64,000 bases of DNA from Phlebiopsis flavidoalba. Lineage: Eukaryota; Basidiomycota; Agaricomycetes; Polyporales; Phanerochaetaceae. Position numbers and translations under genes: made by a program. The stretch spans positions 1 to 64,000 of the forward strand of contig JAOCPU010000036.1 in the NCBI GenBank assembly GCA_035772785.1. The letters are read 5' to 3'. Shown piece by piece: positions 1 to 12,864 of the stretch. Numbering within the stretch: the stretch's first letter is position 1; each line of letters opens with the position of its first letter. The notes under the pieces were generated by a model, which was not told the origin of the DNA, made no database searches, and was given only the letters and a program-made list of their open reading frames with translations.

Positions 1-145
1 TGTTAGGAGCTTATATACACTTACAATGTGCTTTAAAGACATGAAAGGATGTCAGAAATACATTACCAAACCAATAACTGTATATCACCAATAGGTCTAC
101 TGTACCTCTCCCCAGCTCAAAGGGTTCAAGGGTCCAATTTTGCTG

Positions 146-208
146 ACCCTTACCCTTACCCTCTGGACCTTACCCTTGAACCCTCGAGGGTTACCCTTAC
201 CCCTGCCC
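146..208. repeat. Degenerate ACCCTT hexamer repeat
   Basis: Several ACCCTT units, some broken, run along the + strand and flank a short palindrome (CCCTCGAGGG at 181-190). The unit differs from the fungal telomere repeat (CCCTAA/TTAGGG), so this is an internal simple repeat. It lies just upstream of the first recognisable Helitron coding sequence and may be part of the element's 5' region. Confidence 0.6.
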
Positions 209-233
209 TATCACTAGTGGTGAGCTGGTTCCT

Positions 234-3200
234 GTGAAAGACCGTTGCGTCCTATCCATTGGACTCAAGCATGTTCAACGTTTTGCGGGACAGAGTGGAT
301 GTCGTGGTTCCCCTGAAGTGCTACGAGCTTCCTGCTCAAATCTTACATCTGTCTTGTATAAAGATGCTATCGATGGCAATGATGTTGCTGTCTGTAAGAC
401 CTGCTTCCATGCCCTGGCTGAAAAACGTCTACCAATGTGGCTCTCTTGCTAACGGTCTATGGATCGGTGATGTACCGCCTGAACTCTCGGAACTCGAGTT
501 TGTCGAAAAAAGCTGATAGTCGCCAGGTATCGTCACAAATGTGTGTGTTGTATCTGTTGGTACTGGGGCACGAAAGCTGCATGCTAATGCCGTCGTATTT
601 TCACAGCCCGTTGGCTAAGTTCCAAGCTAAGCTTCCGCCCACACAGCGATGAATTGAGTGAGGTCCTAATGATTTTATTTACTGGACCATGTAAGCCCAC
701 CGAAGAGATATTCAAAAGGACACCACTTCTCATCCGCAAAGATCATGTTCTAGCGTGCTCTGCACTGGCTGAAGAAGAACCACTGTGATTATGCCGACCT
801 TGAGATCTGTGAGGAGCGTCTCGCTTTGTACCCTCAATCGAAGCCCCCAGTCCGATTGGTATTATTCCAAAGGCGACGGTGCATCTCCTGTAGAATCTCG
901 CGCAGTAAATGAAGAAGATGCTGAACGTGGCACGGAAACCGGCCAGCTGCACATTTGCAGTGCACGGTATATGTGCAGATAGCCTTGACGACATGAGCAA
1001 GGAAACCCGGGCCTCTGAAGCGCTGCGTATCCTCCGTGAGGGTGGCCACTGGCTTGCCTATGGTTTCCTCCACTACTCCTGAATCCATCTAGTCGAAATC
1101 CTCAGCTATACCCGGTATGTTCCCTTGGCTGTTTCCGTACGGGTATGGTGGGCTGGAAAACAAGAAAGTCGACCGTAAAATAGCTCCCCTGACGCATATC
1201 AGGCATTTGCTTCAATATGCCGATCGTCGTTTCCAGACTGACGAAAACTTCTCCTTCATTGCTTTCAATCAGCAGCAGATCAAGTGCTCTCTGCGCGGTT
1301 TCTAAACATGTTTTGATTAACAAAAAACGTATGAAAGATGTGATTCCCAAAGATTTTGGGGCTACCTATCGATGTCTTAACTCGCTTGATTGATCGGGGC
1401 AAAAAGCAAGGTTACGTGCAGCCACAGGATGAGGAGGAGCGTAAATGTTATGAAGTCCTTTCTCTCATAGATCAAGTTGCTGGTCACGTACCATCATCTA
1501 CTGCCAAGAAACGAAAACAACGCGGTGAGACCAAGGCTTTGATGTACCGCTTCGGTCCGTACCCGCTTCATGTTCGTTACAGTCGCGCCCCCAGAATCCA
1601 AATCCAACGTTGCCTTAATGTTTTGCGGCGTAGAAGTTGATTTGGCCGATTTCTGCTCCATGACTTCAAGTGACAAAGACCGCTTGCGAATCGTAGTTGA
1701 AAACCCAGTTGCTTGCGCTAAGTTCTTCAATTTCATCGTGAATATGTTCATCAAACACGTTCTCCGCCCTGATAACAAGAAAGAAGGTCTATTCGGAAAT
1801 ACATCTGCTTACTACGGTACCGTCGAACAACAGGGAAGACTTACGCTGCATTTGCACCTCTTGCTCTGGATTGCTGGTTCTTTGAGTCCTCAGGAAATTA
1901 GAGATCGTATACGCGATACTCAATCTACGTTTGGCGAGGAGATCATCGCATGGTTAAATTCGTGTCATCAGGGCCAGTTCTCCACAGGTATTGCAAAAGA
2001 TGTCGCTGACGCGTTTGGCAAAGATGGGGCGCGCTCTCCCCCTAACACTAGATCAAAGCCCTGGTGGCCTAATCCTGTTACTGCCCTTCCCCGCCCTCCT
2101 CCGCCCGATGATGCGGGGAAACCTGCGTTCGATGCCTGGTTCCCAACAGATGGTAGGAGACTGCGGATGAAATCGCGTTTCTCTGTAATATGCATGATCC
2201 GTCGCACCCACATGGTTGCCGTCGCTCCCACCGGATTTCATGTGCAAAAGCTCGATTTCCTCGTGAACTATTTCCACATACCATTGCTGACCTCGAAGAT
2301 GGCTCCTTACGAATTAAGAAGGGTGAGGCTTGGATGAATACATTTTCAGCCGTTTCTAACCTACCTCGTGCGCTGTAACACAGACGTAACCTGCTTACTT
2401 TCTGGCACCCAAGTGCGCGCCGTTTATTGCATACGTTACAGACTACATTACAAAGCCTGGGTTAAAGTCATACACCGTGTTTGAAACAATACGTTCCGTA
2501 CTCACCAATCAGGCTGAGTTAATTTCGGCTACTCCAGACAAATCGCAGGCTGCTCGAAAGATTATAACCCGCATCGTCAACGCTTTGACGTCGCAGCTTG
2601 AATTGGTGGTCCCATGGTTTGTAGTGAGTTGCTTGGCTTCCCTGACCACTATACCGGTCACAAATTCAAGGCATGTTACTGGTACTCATATACTCAATTC
2701 GTGGGACGCGCATTGAATGACTCCCAAGATGAAGAGGATGATGATAGTACAGATGGAGATCCGCTGGGAATAAAGTCATGTTGCACACCCCGCCGGTGGT
2801 GAGATCCGCCCCTACGCCCGGATTGACGACTATCTGCAAAGACCGGAGGCTCTGGAGAACATGTCTTTGCATGACTTCTTGGCAGATACAATAATGAGGC
2901 CGATCGGAAAACGTGCCGGCCAGCGCATGGAAGGTAATCCGGATATCGAGGATGTCTTTGTTGGCTTTGGCGATGATGCCGCCCACGATGACGATAAATG
3001 ATGATGGTGATGCTGCCATCCCTCCCGATGGTGAGCAGTGCTTTCCCTTCCTCCCCACAACATGCAAAGTATGAGACTCACTGTGTATGTCGCGTTCCCA
3101 AAGCAAAGCGCTTCGTAATTGACTTTACTGGAAGTGTTCTTCCACGGAAGGACACTGGTGATCGTGAATTCTATTGTAGGACTATGCTTGCATTGTTCCA

Positions 3201-6200
3201 TCCGAATGGCTGGAGAACGGGTAGGGAACTTCGTCACGAGAATGAATCTTGGGATGATGCATTCAGTAGGACGGCATTCTCGGAGGAGGCCAGGTCGATG
3301 ATGGACAACATGAACCTGTTGTATGAATGTCAAGATTCGCGCGACGACTATGCCGCACTTTCGCAGGGCACAGGGAAGGGCTGAAAGCCTTCCGTCTAGT
3401 GTACTCGATGAAGGGGCAGAGGATAGCGAAAATTGGTCAGCACACAATCGTGTCGTGGATGATGGAACCGACCCCAAGATGAAAGATGCCTGGGGTGAAG
3501 GTGAGTATACACCTGGTCCAATAACTGCAGGTCACGCAGCTCAAATTGCCGACGCTCAAATGGCTATGGAGATTCTAAACCTCCAGGGTGAGCATCTTCA
3601 TCCCCCAACAGGCGTTGCGGCACCTCTTCCTGTAACACTCGACACTTCCTCGATATCGCATAATTCTTGAAGCATATCCTCGAAAATGAAAGACAACGTA
3701 CCGTACAAAGGATGCGAGCTGGATTGGATAGCAGCTCCCCAGAGATGAGCCAGGGGGACAATCATTCTGCGCAAAAAATGCGACAGAAGGCGACGTGCAA
3801 CCTATTGTCTTTGTATGATCTAGAGAAAACGTCGCTGGATAGAATCCCCGACGTGTGTGCCTGGCGTACATGCGACGCAAAGAAATGCTGCAAATCATAT
3901 CAGACTTCACGTTGAACACTGAACAGCGTCGTGCGTTCCTTATCATTGCGACCACTTTGGCGTTCCCCAATATGCCGCAATTACTGATGTATTTGGGCGG
4001 TCCAGGGGGGACAGGAAAATCGCAAGTTATCAAGGCGGGTCTCGAAGTTCCTTGCTGATCGACATGAGAGCTACCGCTTTTCAGTCATGGCTCCTACCGG
4101 ATCAGCAGCTGCAATCATACACGGCTCCACGTACCATTCCCTGTTGTCATTATCACCGAATGAAGCCAACGACAACAAGAATATAAGTAAGGTCCGCGAT
4201 CGATGTGGCCGTGATGAAGCTCTCCTATGCGACGAGGTATCAATGGTTCCTGACCTGGATATGTATCGTATGGGTAGCCAGCTGTGCGTCGCATTCGATC
4301 GCCCTGACTTACCGTTTGGTGGTAAGCATATGATATTTGCAGGTGATTTTGCGCAGCTTCCGCCTCCTGGCTGGGGCGCGAGTTCACTGTACAGTACCTC
4401 GGTGGGGAGTTAAAACACCCGGTCTTGCTACTAAAGCACAGAAACGTGCGCTGGGTAAAGCTTTGTGGCATATGATTACAACCGTGGTCATTCTCAGACA
4501 AAATATGCGACAAAACCGGTGTTTCTGAAGCTGACCGTGAATTTCGCATTGCGTTGGATAATATGCGATATGGTGCCTGTACTCCCAGAGATATACAACT
4601 CTTGCAATCGCGCAATATAATAGGGACGGGCCCTGGAAGACCCCATATATCTGAACCTCGTTTCAGAAATGTACCAATCATCACAGCACGCAATGCCTCA
4701 CCGGGATGGCATTAACAATGTGAACACCCAACGGTTTGGCGCGCGACGCCGGCTTGCCACTTGTTCGCTTCTACTCAATTGACCGTTTGGGAGCTGCTAC
4801 TGAAGATGATCCGTCATTTCGGACTCAACAAAAGTCAAGTGGAAAGAAACGCCACATCGCGACGATTACCCCATCCCTCCGTGAGCGTGAGCGTTTGTGG
4901 GAGGTACCTCCCCATGACGCGGATCATGTTCCAGGAATCCTAGATCTTTGTTTAGGAATGCCCGGTCATGCTAAAATACAACCTCGCAACGGAGCTGTGC
5001 GCGACCAATGTTGGTGCGGAGGGATTTGTGGTAGGCTGGGAGTCAGCGAAGTTCTTGGAAGACAAAGAAAGGCTACTTGTCGTTTTTGTTTTACTCAAGG
5101 ACCCTCCGACTAACGTCCAAATACCGAATCTCCCGCCAAATGTTGTTCCCATCTCAACGACGCGCCAAAACAATCAAGATCCGCCTACCTGATGATGAGA
5201 CATGTTCTATCAGCCCGTGAACAGCCACCGCTGCTCCCGAACTTCGCAATGACGGACTATGGCTCACAGGGAAGGACGAGACCCAACAACCCCATCGATC
5301 CGGAACACTGTGGCGGACATCAATCCCTGTATACGTGCTTTTCACGCAGCTCAACCTTGGACGGTACGTTGTTGTTACAGCATTTCAATCCGAATAAGGT
5401 TCGTAGTGGCATGTCCAGAGACCTTTGTCGTGAGATGCGCGAGTTGGAAATCCTAGATCATATAACTCAGTTACGGATTACTGAAAACCTACCTAGTTCC
5501 ATTATCGGCATTGATCGTGGGAGCCTCATTACGGCCTATCAACGACACTTCGGGAACCGTTATGTTCATCCTGGCGTACCTCCAAAGATAGACTGGTCCC
5601 GCGCACCGGAATACGAGCTGACCCCACCGAATTCGCCTGATCCTTGGGATCTGGCTCGCGAGTGGGACAGGATGTATCCCAGTGGTCAAACCTGGCAAAC
5701 GATACCCTTCAAACAAACGCCTAAGAAAAAAAGGAAGAATCCCTCACATGAGAATGCCAAGGCGCCGCCTGCTAAGAAACAATGCACTCCGAAGAAGAAG
5801 TCATCTGCGGTCGCCAAAATACCTTCATCGTCCTTCCTAACACCACTAAAAAACAATGTGCGAAGAAGAAGAAATCCTCTGCACCAGCGAATGTGGTGCC
5901 ATTGTCTTCTGTCAACGCACCCTTCGCTGCTGTACCAGATTACTCACCCAATCCCCCCGTTGTTGCTCCCATAGCACATGCTTCGCCGTCCATTTCTCCA
6001 TACCCAATACCTGTGGATCAATCCACTTCTACAGCCACTGCTCCCTCGTCAACACCCCTTGCAGTTCATGACACTCACGGAGGAAATACCGGAGCTTCGA
6101 CCTCGGCTTCTCTACTTGCGAGCCCTGTGCCTCCTGCTGCCGAGTATACGCCTCCACCGATGAAGGTTTCTCAGGACATTCAGCGTACGTTACCAGAGTA

Positions 6201-7062
6201 TGAATTGTTGCCTGCGGCAACGGTGCATCCTGTGGGCTCCCGATGGGACGGTGATAACTATAGCTGTGCATATGATGCCTTGCTCACCATTATATATAAC
6301 ACAAATTCGCAATATGCCAATATGTGGGACACTCCAGACACTCCTCGCACACTTTCAAGTCAGACGCTGCAGCTGATGTTGAAAAGAGGGGACATTGACG
6401 ACGACGCAAGAGCTCAGTGTAGCACGTGACGCCTTCCGAGATGAATTGATTCGTCTCGATGTCTCCGGTTGTCCGCGTTACGGCCAACACATGGCGGATC
6501 TGCGCTCCCTGGTGGGAGTCTGTGTTCGCGCCAAGTGCTCCGTACGGTGTTGAGTCACATATGTGTTTCTTATGTGGGTTTGTCAATGGCCAGACAGATG
6601 TCCAATCCTACATTTGGTCGGTTGCGGGTGTGCCTGTGGAATCCGGAACGCAGTATCGCACTTCACACATAGTTAGCGGCCTCTTTGAGGATCGGGGGTC
6701 GTCACTTCTGTATGGTATGCAGTGGAGATCAAGGATTAGGCGTATCCATTCGGTTCTATCATCCTCCTCCGTTCATTCTCATTGAAGTGCCTGCTGAGTA
6801 CGCCGACTTTCCAACCATTACCGTCGATAGGGTGATCTGTATGGAAGTCGCAGATATAGAGTATCGCTGGCAGCTCTTTGGCATCATCTATTTTAGGGGG
6901 GGGATGCATTTTTCATCTCGCCTCTTTACTTCAGATGGTAAGATGTGGTACCACGATGGTCAAACCAATTTGGGAGGATGTCAGCTTGAGCTAGACCCAA
7001 CCACTGACCTTACCGTGGCAAAAGGCAGTTCCGCAGCGTTGTATATGTATCGCCGTATTTGA
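234..7062 (+). pseudogene. Helitron replicase-helicase (RepHel), multiply frameshifted, with C-terminal cysteine-peptidase-like domain
   Basis: Rolling-circle transposon protein in pieces across all three + frames. In order: a DUF6570-like N-terminus (about 410-830, with NGLWIGDVPPEL-type and HCDYADLEI-type motifs); the Helitron entry motif FPWLFPYG near 1120-1150; a Helitron_like_N segment (about 1356-2330) with the HUH-type His-Leu-His at about 1849-1857; a PIF1-family helicase with Walker A GGPGGTGKS (about 3996-4022), a DEVSMV Walker B-type motif (about 4230) and GDFAQLP; helicase C-terminal motifs to about 5480; a Pro/Ser/Lys-rich linker; then a domain with NYSCAYDALLTI (about 6256) and MHFSSR...WYHDGQ (about 6904-6966), resembling a papain-like Cys/His/Asp protease. 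Breaks are mostly frame shifts rather than in-frame stops. I could not identify the TC and CTRR ends of the element. The family assignment is solid; the peptidase role is inferred. Confidence 0.9.
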
Positions 7063-7153
7063 AGCCCTATCAATGCAGATACATTGAGTAGACTTGGTAT
7101 CGGTGACTACGGCAGTTTAACCTCAGGGCGGACCCCATACCCCATCGAATAGT

Positions 7154-7904
7154 CTAACTACGCGCGAGGGCTCCCACAATACGGCACCACATGCGGCGTT
7201 GTAGGGATGCGGCTACCCATACGATATCGTCCTTCTTCAACTCGGCGCCGTCCATAGTAGCCCGACAGGTGACGGGATCTTCCCCACTATACGCAGCGTC
7301 AAATATCTCGGGAATAGCATCCTGCTCCGTAGTTAGACCTGTAACTCTCCCGGTTGTTTACTTACCCTTTCGCCGCGCCCATGTTCCCAGTACACCTGGA
7401 AGGTGATGTTTTCGTTTGTCACTGCTATGTTGATTAACGAATGCCCCGCGTGATCCGTCAATGACTCACCAGCTCCCCATGATTGTGCAATGCATGAGGA
7501 CGCGTAGCTTGCTGCTACGCTATCAATGCGATGTAGTGGTGTGATGACAATGTGGCTCGGAGCTTTGTCACATGGTCCTCCCCGCGATCCCGCAATTGAG
7601 GCGTTTGACGACGAGACCGACAAAGCCGTAAGGCTTGTTCCTATGGTTTATGCGACGAACCTCTCTGCTATCGTACGAGAGGACCTTTGATATCGGGTGG
7701 AGACTGTGGCTGTGGTCAGAATATGCACGCATGTAGTCCACCTGCTGTTTGATATCGGAGCTGAGCGTCCAGGTAGGGGGAAGACGCGCAGTAGTCCACC
7801 GTGCCCCCTGACATGGGTTAGCACATGTGCAATTATATCTCGTGAGCTCGTGAACGTACCTCGTCCACGTGCAAGAGATGTAGCAGATGCGTCGAGAGAT
7901 CCAT
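7154..7904 (-). CDS. Hypothetical protein, multi-exon
   Basis: Not recognised. The first exon starts at an ATG (7902-7904) and reads MDLSTHLLHLLHVDE. It is followed by a well-formed intron with a GTACGT donor, a TGCTAAC branch site and a CAG acceptor. The next exon encodes a plain soluble sequence. A frame change is needed near 7630 to enter the SHIVITPLHRIDSVAASY stretch. The last exon, after a possible 27-nt intron near 7375, gives an acidic tail with KKDDIVWVAASLQRRMWCR and the stop at 7154. No signal peptide, membrane segment or catalytic motif was seen. It lies immediately 3' of the Helitron remnant on the opposite strand. The gene model is inferred from splice signals and could be wrong in the middle. 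Confidence 0.45.
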
Positions 7905-8134
7905 TGAGGTGTGGTTGAGGCGGAGAGGAGAGGCGAGGCGAGGGGATGGAAATTTGGTAAGATGATTATAAAAAAGACTGCGCAGAGGCTGACCAGGTTG
8001 TTAGCCACCCACAGCCCGGATTGTCTGCGCTCATTTTGCGAAACGGAACCACGGAGGGCGCAAATTCACAGGAGTATACGAATAATATTGTACCATCTAC
8101 GCTTCAATATTAGTAACAATGATGCAACGATATT

Positions 8135-9342
8135 TTACACCAAGCCCTTATTAAAAACGCGTGCAGATAAATAGACCTGAATGGAGTGCGAGAACTCTGA
8201 AAACCCGAAATAAGCAAAGTCCGTTGGCACGATTTGTCTGGGTGGGCGGAATGCCACCGAGATAGACTCCAACTTGCTACAGCTCTTCAACTCCATGCCA
8301 TGGATGGTCCCAATCCGGGATGAGGACGCCTATTGCATAGCCACATGGCTCCAATCGTGCGGACAGATCAAATATGAGGTTGATCTCCTTGACGTTCGAT
8401 GGTACCAGTCTGAAGATCTTTCGGCCGTATTCGGCTCCGTCCAATGCTTCCCCGTATATTGGTATTACAAGCGTAAGCTCCCGCAGAGCATGACACCCTG
8501 TGAGGGCATACAGATCGCTGCATGTAGCCGCGAGATCTGTTCACCGCATGAGAGCATGTCGCGAGATCGCTTTAACGGACCACCACGCACCCTGTTGATA
8601 TCTCGTAAATTCGAGAGATAGTGTTTGTAGCTGGGCGCACAACGTTCGAAGCATGTCGTTCAGTGGCGATAGCAAGGCTGGACAAAGGCCCCCTCAATTG
8701 TAAGCCTTGTGGTGTTTAGGTCCGTATGTCCACGTCGGCAACCGGGAGACCGCAGGATAGTGATGCGGTATTGTAATGCTCACGCTACGTGCTTCAGCGC
8801 GGCACTCTACCTCAGTTCCTGTTCCCGCACTCTACCGCAAATGCGTACACCGTGTGTAATCCAAGCGATGTAACGTGCGACGCAATGATAATTGGCTCCA
8901 CGGTGGCGACCTCGAGGCTGACATTTCGTAACGAGAGCTGTCGCAGCGTTTGGGGGAAGAAGTCTCGCATGTGTTCGGCCAACACTGTAATGTCGCGGAG
9001 GACCATGGACCGTAGTCGGGGAGTGGCAGAAATGATTCCGCTCAGCGTCGCGCCGTCCATCGCTTCCCTCTTCCTTATGGCGGAGGTTCTACGTCCACTC
9101 GAGAGATGTACGTCTCGAACAAAGACTGCAATGGACGGATTACTGTTAATGAAGGCGATGAAGGCGTCTCCGTTGTGTTTTGTTCCCTCGCGAATGATGA
9201 CGAGAAAGAGCGGTAGAGATTTTGTTGCGCCGACCTGCGCCATGTAGGACACACCAGCGCCGCGGTGCTTAGCGTGGATACCCTCCAGTGGCTCTGTGAA
9301 TAGTGCAGATGCAAAGATGAGAGCTACGACGGGTGCGGCCAT
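8135..9342 (-). CDS. F-box-like/LRR-type protein, frameshifted
   Basis: Basidiomycete F-box-like protein, probably an SCF substrate adaptor by family analogy. The N-terminal part holds ALVCPTWRRSAQQNLYRS, typical of the end of an F-box. Then come leucine-rich stretches such as MVLRDITVLAEHMRDFFPQ and LRQLSLRNVSLEVATVEP, and after two frame changes RELTLVIPIYGEALDGAEY and SCSKLESISVAFRPP, the usual closing LRR-like strand. The F-box and the following segment lie in different frames around 9180-9260, and another break lies near 8290. The start is the ATG at 9342, chosen only because it precedes the F-box; an upstream start is possible. It is the only member of the local F-box group on the minus strand. 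Confidence 0.6.
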
Positions 9343-9684
9343 CGCTGAGGCGAGTGAAAGGTAGGAGAGAGCGAACCGGGAGGGACCCACTTTGAATATT
9401 TAAGCCAGTCGGCGATCGAGGTGCAATTTTGAGCGCCGCTTCGGTCTGGTCCCACCTTCACCGCAGGCGGCATTATCAGGGTATATGCCCAGCGGCTCAT
9501 GCAAAGGATTCGTTCGAAATATGTACATCGGGAGGTGCGGTTCCCATCGAGCGGTGGGTGTTGGCTCACAGAGTGTTGACGCAATCCTGCGCGACGACGC
9601 GAAAAACGTGGTTGGAATCATTTACCCACGGTTAACATAAGGGAAATACTACAATGTATAACGTATGTAAAGAGAGCCGGAAAT
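9343..9684. other. Intergenic, no gene seen
   Basis: Spacer between the F-box-like gene and the next minus-strand gene. Open frames here are short and show no family resemblance or splice logic. It probably holds the promoter of the F-box-like gene and the 3' end of the neighbour. Confidence 0.5.
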
Positions 9685-10978
9685 CTAGCCACTGGTGTTC
9701 ATCTCCTCGCCATTCGATACCTCTAAATTCTCAGTACCAAAGTCAAGGTCGTTCAGAGCGAGATTGAGGGGGGGGGGTTCTTTGAGGATGACTTTGTCAT
9801 TGTGTCCAACGTGTCCTGACAGGAATTAGCGCAGATGTGGGACATGACGGCCTGCACCCACCTCCGTCGGTAGATTTGCGACCCTCTTGAAGTCGCATAA
9901 TCCGAGCCATGGAGGAGCTCAACGCGGTACTTGCGACCCTGGGGTGTCATCCAAGAGAAGACGTCGAAATAACCGCAGATGTCAACGAAGTCTCCACGAC
10001 GGATTTGACAGATGGCTACTTGGAACAACCTTTCCGCCTTCCGCTTGGTAGAGTATCTTCAGCTTTTCCTTGATGTACCAAGTGTCTTGAATCCTTTGTG
10101 CGGCCTGCTGCGGATCATCGCGCGGGGCTAGTGCAGTCTCAGACGTGTCTCCGGCGCTACGCTGTGAGATATTAGACAAGCGCATTGCATATCTGGAAGG
10201 GGAAGTACCTTGGTAAATACACGGCGCTTGAGGTGCAAGCGAGAGGATCGCGAAGGAGACTTGGAAGTTGGAGTCCATGATGCTCCGACAAGAATTCCCA
10301 TCACCAGGTCTTTGAGATTGTTCACAGCCAAGACTTGGGTGGCGAAAATCTCCTGTGAGCCTCCGGCACCGAGAGTCAGCGATTGCAGAGCACTTTTCGC
10401 CTCGGTGAAGGATCTACATGCCAATGAGCGCACGCGAAACTTGTCTTTGTTATCACTCACCCCTTCCAATCACCCAGCGGACCGAGGTTGGCGTGAATCA
10501 CGAACCCTTGCAAGCGGAGAGAGACTTGCTGGTTAGGGGGAGCTGTTGGCGAGGAGTACAAGACCGCGTAGCGTCTTGTACCCGACGTTCGTTGCACTTC
10601 GTGCACATGTGCCCAAACCAGCATACCGTCCCATGTCTCTGGCACAACTTCTGTTTCTCCGTACTCTCTGGTGATCTCCCGCTTTATCCGGGGCAGGTCT
10701 GCAGGCCATAGGTCTCTAACGTACCGAGCGCGGCCTGTGACGTATTGAGCAATGCACGAGATCATGGCGAACAATACGTACACTGGATCAACGACATTGT
10801 TTGTGATAACGAGCGTTGCGAAGGTGCGGCGTATCTCCCTGAAGTTAAGAAGCTCGGGGATTAGGAAGGGACGGACGACCTGGAGATCAAAACGACGGTG
10901 TAGATAATGGCCATAGAAATCGAATATCGAGGATAAATCTGGGGCGCGGCAGCTTCTCCCCAATTTGTTGAATTGCAT
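9685..10978 (-). CDS. Hypothetical protein, about five exons
   Basis: Not recognised, but the model is well supported. The first exon (ATG at 10978) is a 170-codon open stretch. Intron 1 has a GTGAGT donor and a GCATGTAG acceptor near 10420-10464 and keeps the frame into SFTEAKSALQSLTLGAGG. Intron 2 (GTACTTCC to CTCACAG) leads into SAGDTSETALAPRDDPQQ. A further frame change near 10040 reaches FQVAICQIRRGDFVDICGYF. The last intron (GTGGGTGC to TGTCAG) opens an acidic tail ending ENLEVSNGEEMNTSG with the stop at 9685. The product is soluble, without membrane segments. The exon with the FVDICGYFDVF stretch resembles a small beta domain, but I assign no function. Confidence 0.65.
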
Positions 10979-11573
10979 TTACCCGCGGTCATGTGTTATT
11001 GGAGCGCCCAGGCTGGGTTACAAAAAATTGCGTCTATCCCTGCCGCGTCGAGGCTGGCTCGCCGCCAAGAGAAAACCAACCTCATGCATCGGTCTTCCAC
11101 GCGAATTGTTTGCATCTGCGCGGCCTTACTTGCTCGACATAGCTGTCATTCGATAGACCGTATAGAAATTATCCAACAACACCCGCCTTCGTAGCCTCAG
11201 GATAGGAAGACCTCACCGGCGTAGCGTTTATTCTACCCATGTGCTCTGCGGCCGCAGTATGAAGTCGAGGCCTAGGCCCTGGTCGCGGATGCCCCCAAAT
11301 TTACTCGGTCCTTTCGGCCAACCGAGCCTTGGGTTTTTTCTCCGTCCGGAAGTGTAATTGCGATGGAATAAGCGGGGGTTGACTCCCGTGTTCACCGACG
11401 GGCACGCCCTTTTTTTCTCATGTCGTCGGTTCTCGTGTCCGATGTTGGCGTGACTCGGTGGCCCCCAACACACCGGAAGTACGCCTGTCCCCGTTCTCCT
11501 CAAAGTCTGCACCGGCCTGAATATAAAGTGCGCTCCTTTCACGACGATTTTTGATCTCCCTGCATCCAGAACC
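10979..11573. other. Divergent intergenic region
   Basis: Spacer between two divergently transcribed hypothetical genes, so probably a shared promoter region. No RNA gene or repeat was seen. Confidence 0.5.
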
Positions 11574-12864
11574 ATGGCCCCCAAGACGACACACCCGCCA
11601 AGCGAGCTACCTCTCCTGCACCAAAGCAAAGCACTAAAAGAGCAAGGTAACGCCTTCTAATGCCCTTCCTCGACAATTGCTCACAGTGCTTTAGGAGATC
11701 TATTGTAGAAAGCGATGAAGACACAGACAACATGCCCATCACACAAGACACTACCACTGCCTCGCTGGATACTGCCAACACTGCGGCTGGTGGGAAGGAA
11801 GGAACCGAGCCTGAACTCACGGTACCACGGTATGTACCGCGCTCCTCATCCAAATGCTTCAACTCTAATACACCAACTCTAAAAATCAACAGCGATCCTG
11901 TTCAAGGTGCCGATGAAACCTCCCATGTCACCGTGCGTCATCTTATAACTGCAGAAAGCCCTATTCTAATCTACACAGTTCACGTCCGACACTCGTGATT
12001 ACTTCACTGAGGAGCTGGCCACTCGGCTCAATCGCATGAACGCGCACAGCAATGCAGCGTCGGGTTGCTTCTCCCTGCGGACCCTGCCCGTGCAGAAACT
12101 CGGCTGGGGCAACGGACGATCCAAAACGGCTACCGGTCAGACGGGTTTGCTTTCTGCAAGGACAAAAAAGGTCCTTGTATGGGCGATAGGCGAGATTACC
12201 TTTGCCTCGCTGGTTGATCGCGAAGGCGAACCCGTGCGGACTCCCAGCATCAAGTTCCGCCCTTTACTGGACACCGACTTCGACGTCCTCGTCGACATTC
12301 TACAGAAGAAGGCACAGCCCGTCATTGGTATGGACCCCTACATTGTTGTGTCGCACATTGGCTTACCCACTTACTCAGACACTGAGTTCGCGGACAATGC
12401 AATGTGGGCATCGAGGTTTTCTCCTGAGGTTAAAGGATCGTCCTTGACAAAGGTAACTTCTATCTTGTGCTCTGCTGTCGAGTGCTAGTGCTAATGCTCA
12501 TCCAGTATCAACCCTTCGCGAACTATTACGATGCAGGGAGACATACAAGTCTAAGAAAGAGATGGCCAAACTCGAGCCGTCTACCTTAAGCGTAGGCGAC
12601 ATCGTCCTCGTTGAATTCTCCATCAAGCGCTTTGTGCCTAAAGTCGTGACCGAGGCCACAAATGGGGATGCCAATTCCACCCCATCTAGTACACCGCAGT
12701 CTTCGCCATTCCCATCGCCATCCAAGAGCAAAGATCGATACTATGCGGCGCGGAACTGGGCATCCTTTGACATTTCTCTATCTCTCGAAGCCCTTTCGCT
12801 CCTCTTTCGCGGCTCTGATTTCTACCAAACTCCCGAGCCCGCCAGCGAGGATGTCGCTTTCTGA
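11574..12864 (+). CDS. Hypothetical protein, at least four exons
   Basis: Not recognised. A basic Ser/Lys/Arg-rich N-terminus ending in KQSTKRAR is spliced (GTAACG to TTTAG, 11646-11693) to an acidic exon beginning RSIVESDEDTDN. Two more introns (GTATGT to CAACAG; GTGCGT to CTACACAG) join phase-correctly into FTSDTRDYFTEELATRLN. The core, about 12000-12440, reads as a folded domain with KVLVWAIGEITFASLVDREG and PYIVVSHIGLPTYSD. After a further intron the tail contains LSVGDIVLVEFSIKRF and a Ser/Pro linker. The only upstream ATG (11574) is one base out of frame with the basic N-terminus, because of the C5 run at 11578-11582. A second mismatch occurs after the intron at about 12450. The basic-then-acidic start suggests a nuclear protein; that is inference. 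Confidence 0.6.

Noticed and set aside
146..208. Telomeric repeat array
   Set aside because: The unit is ACCCTT, not CCCTAA, and it is short, degenerate and internal.
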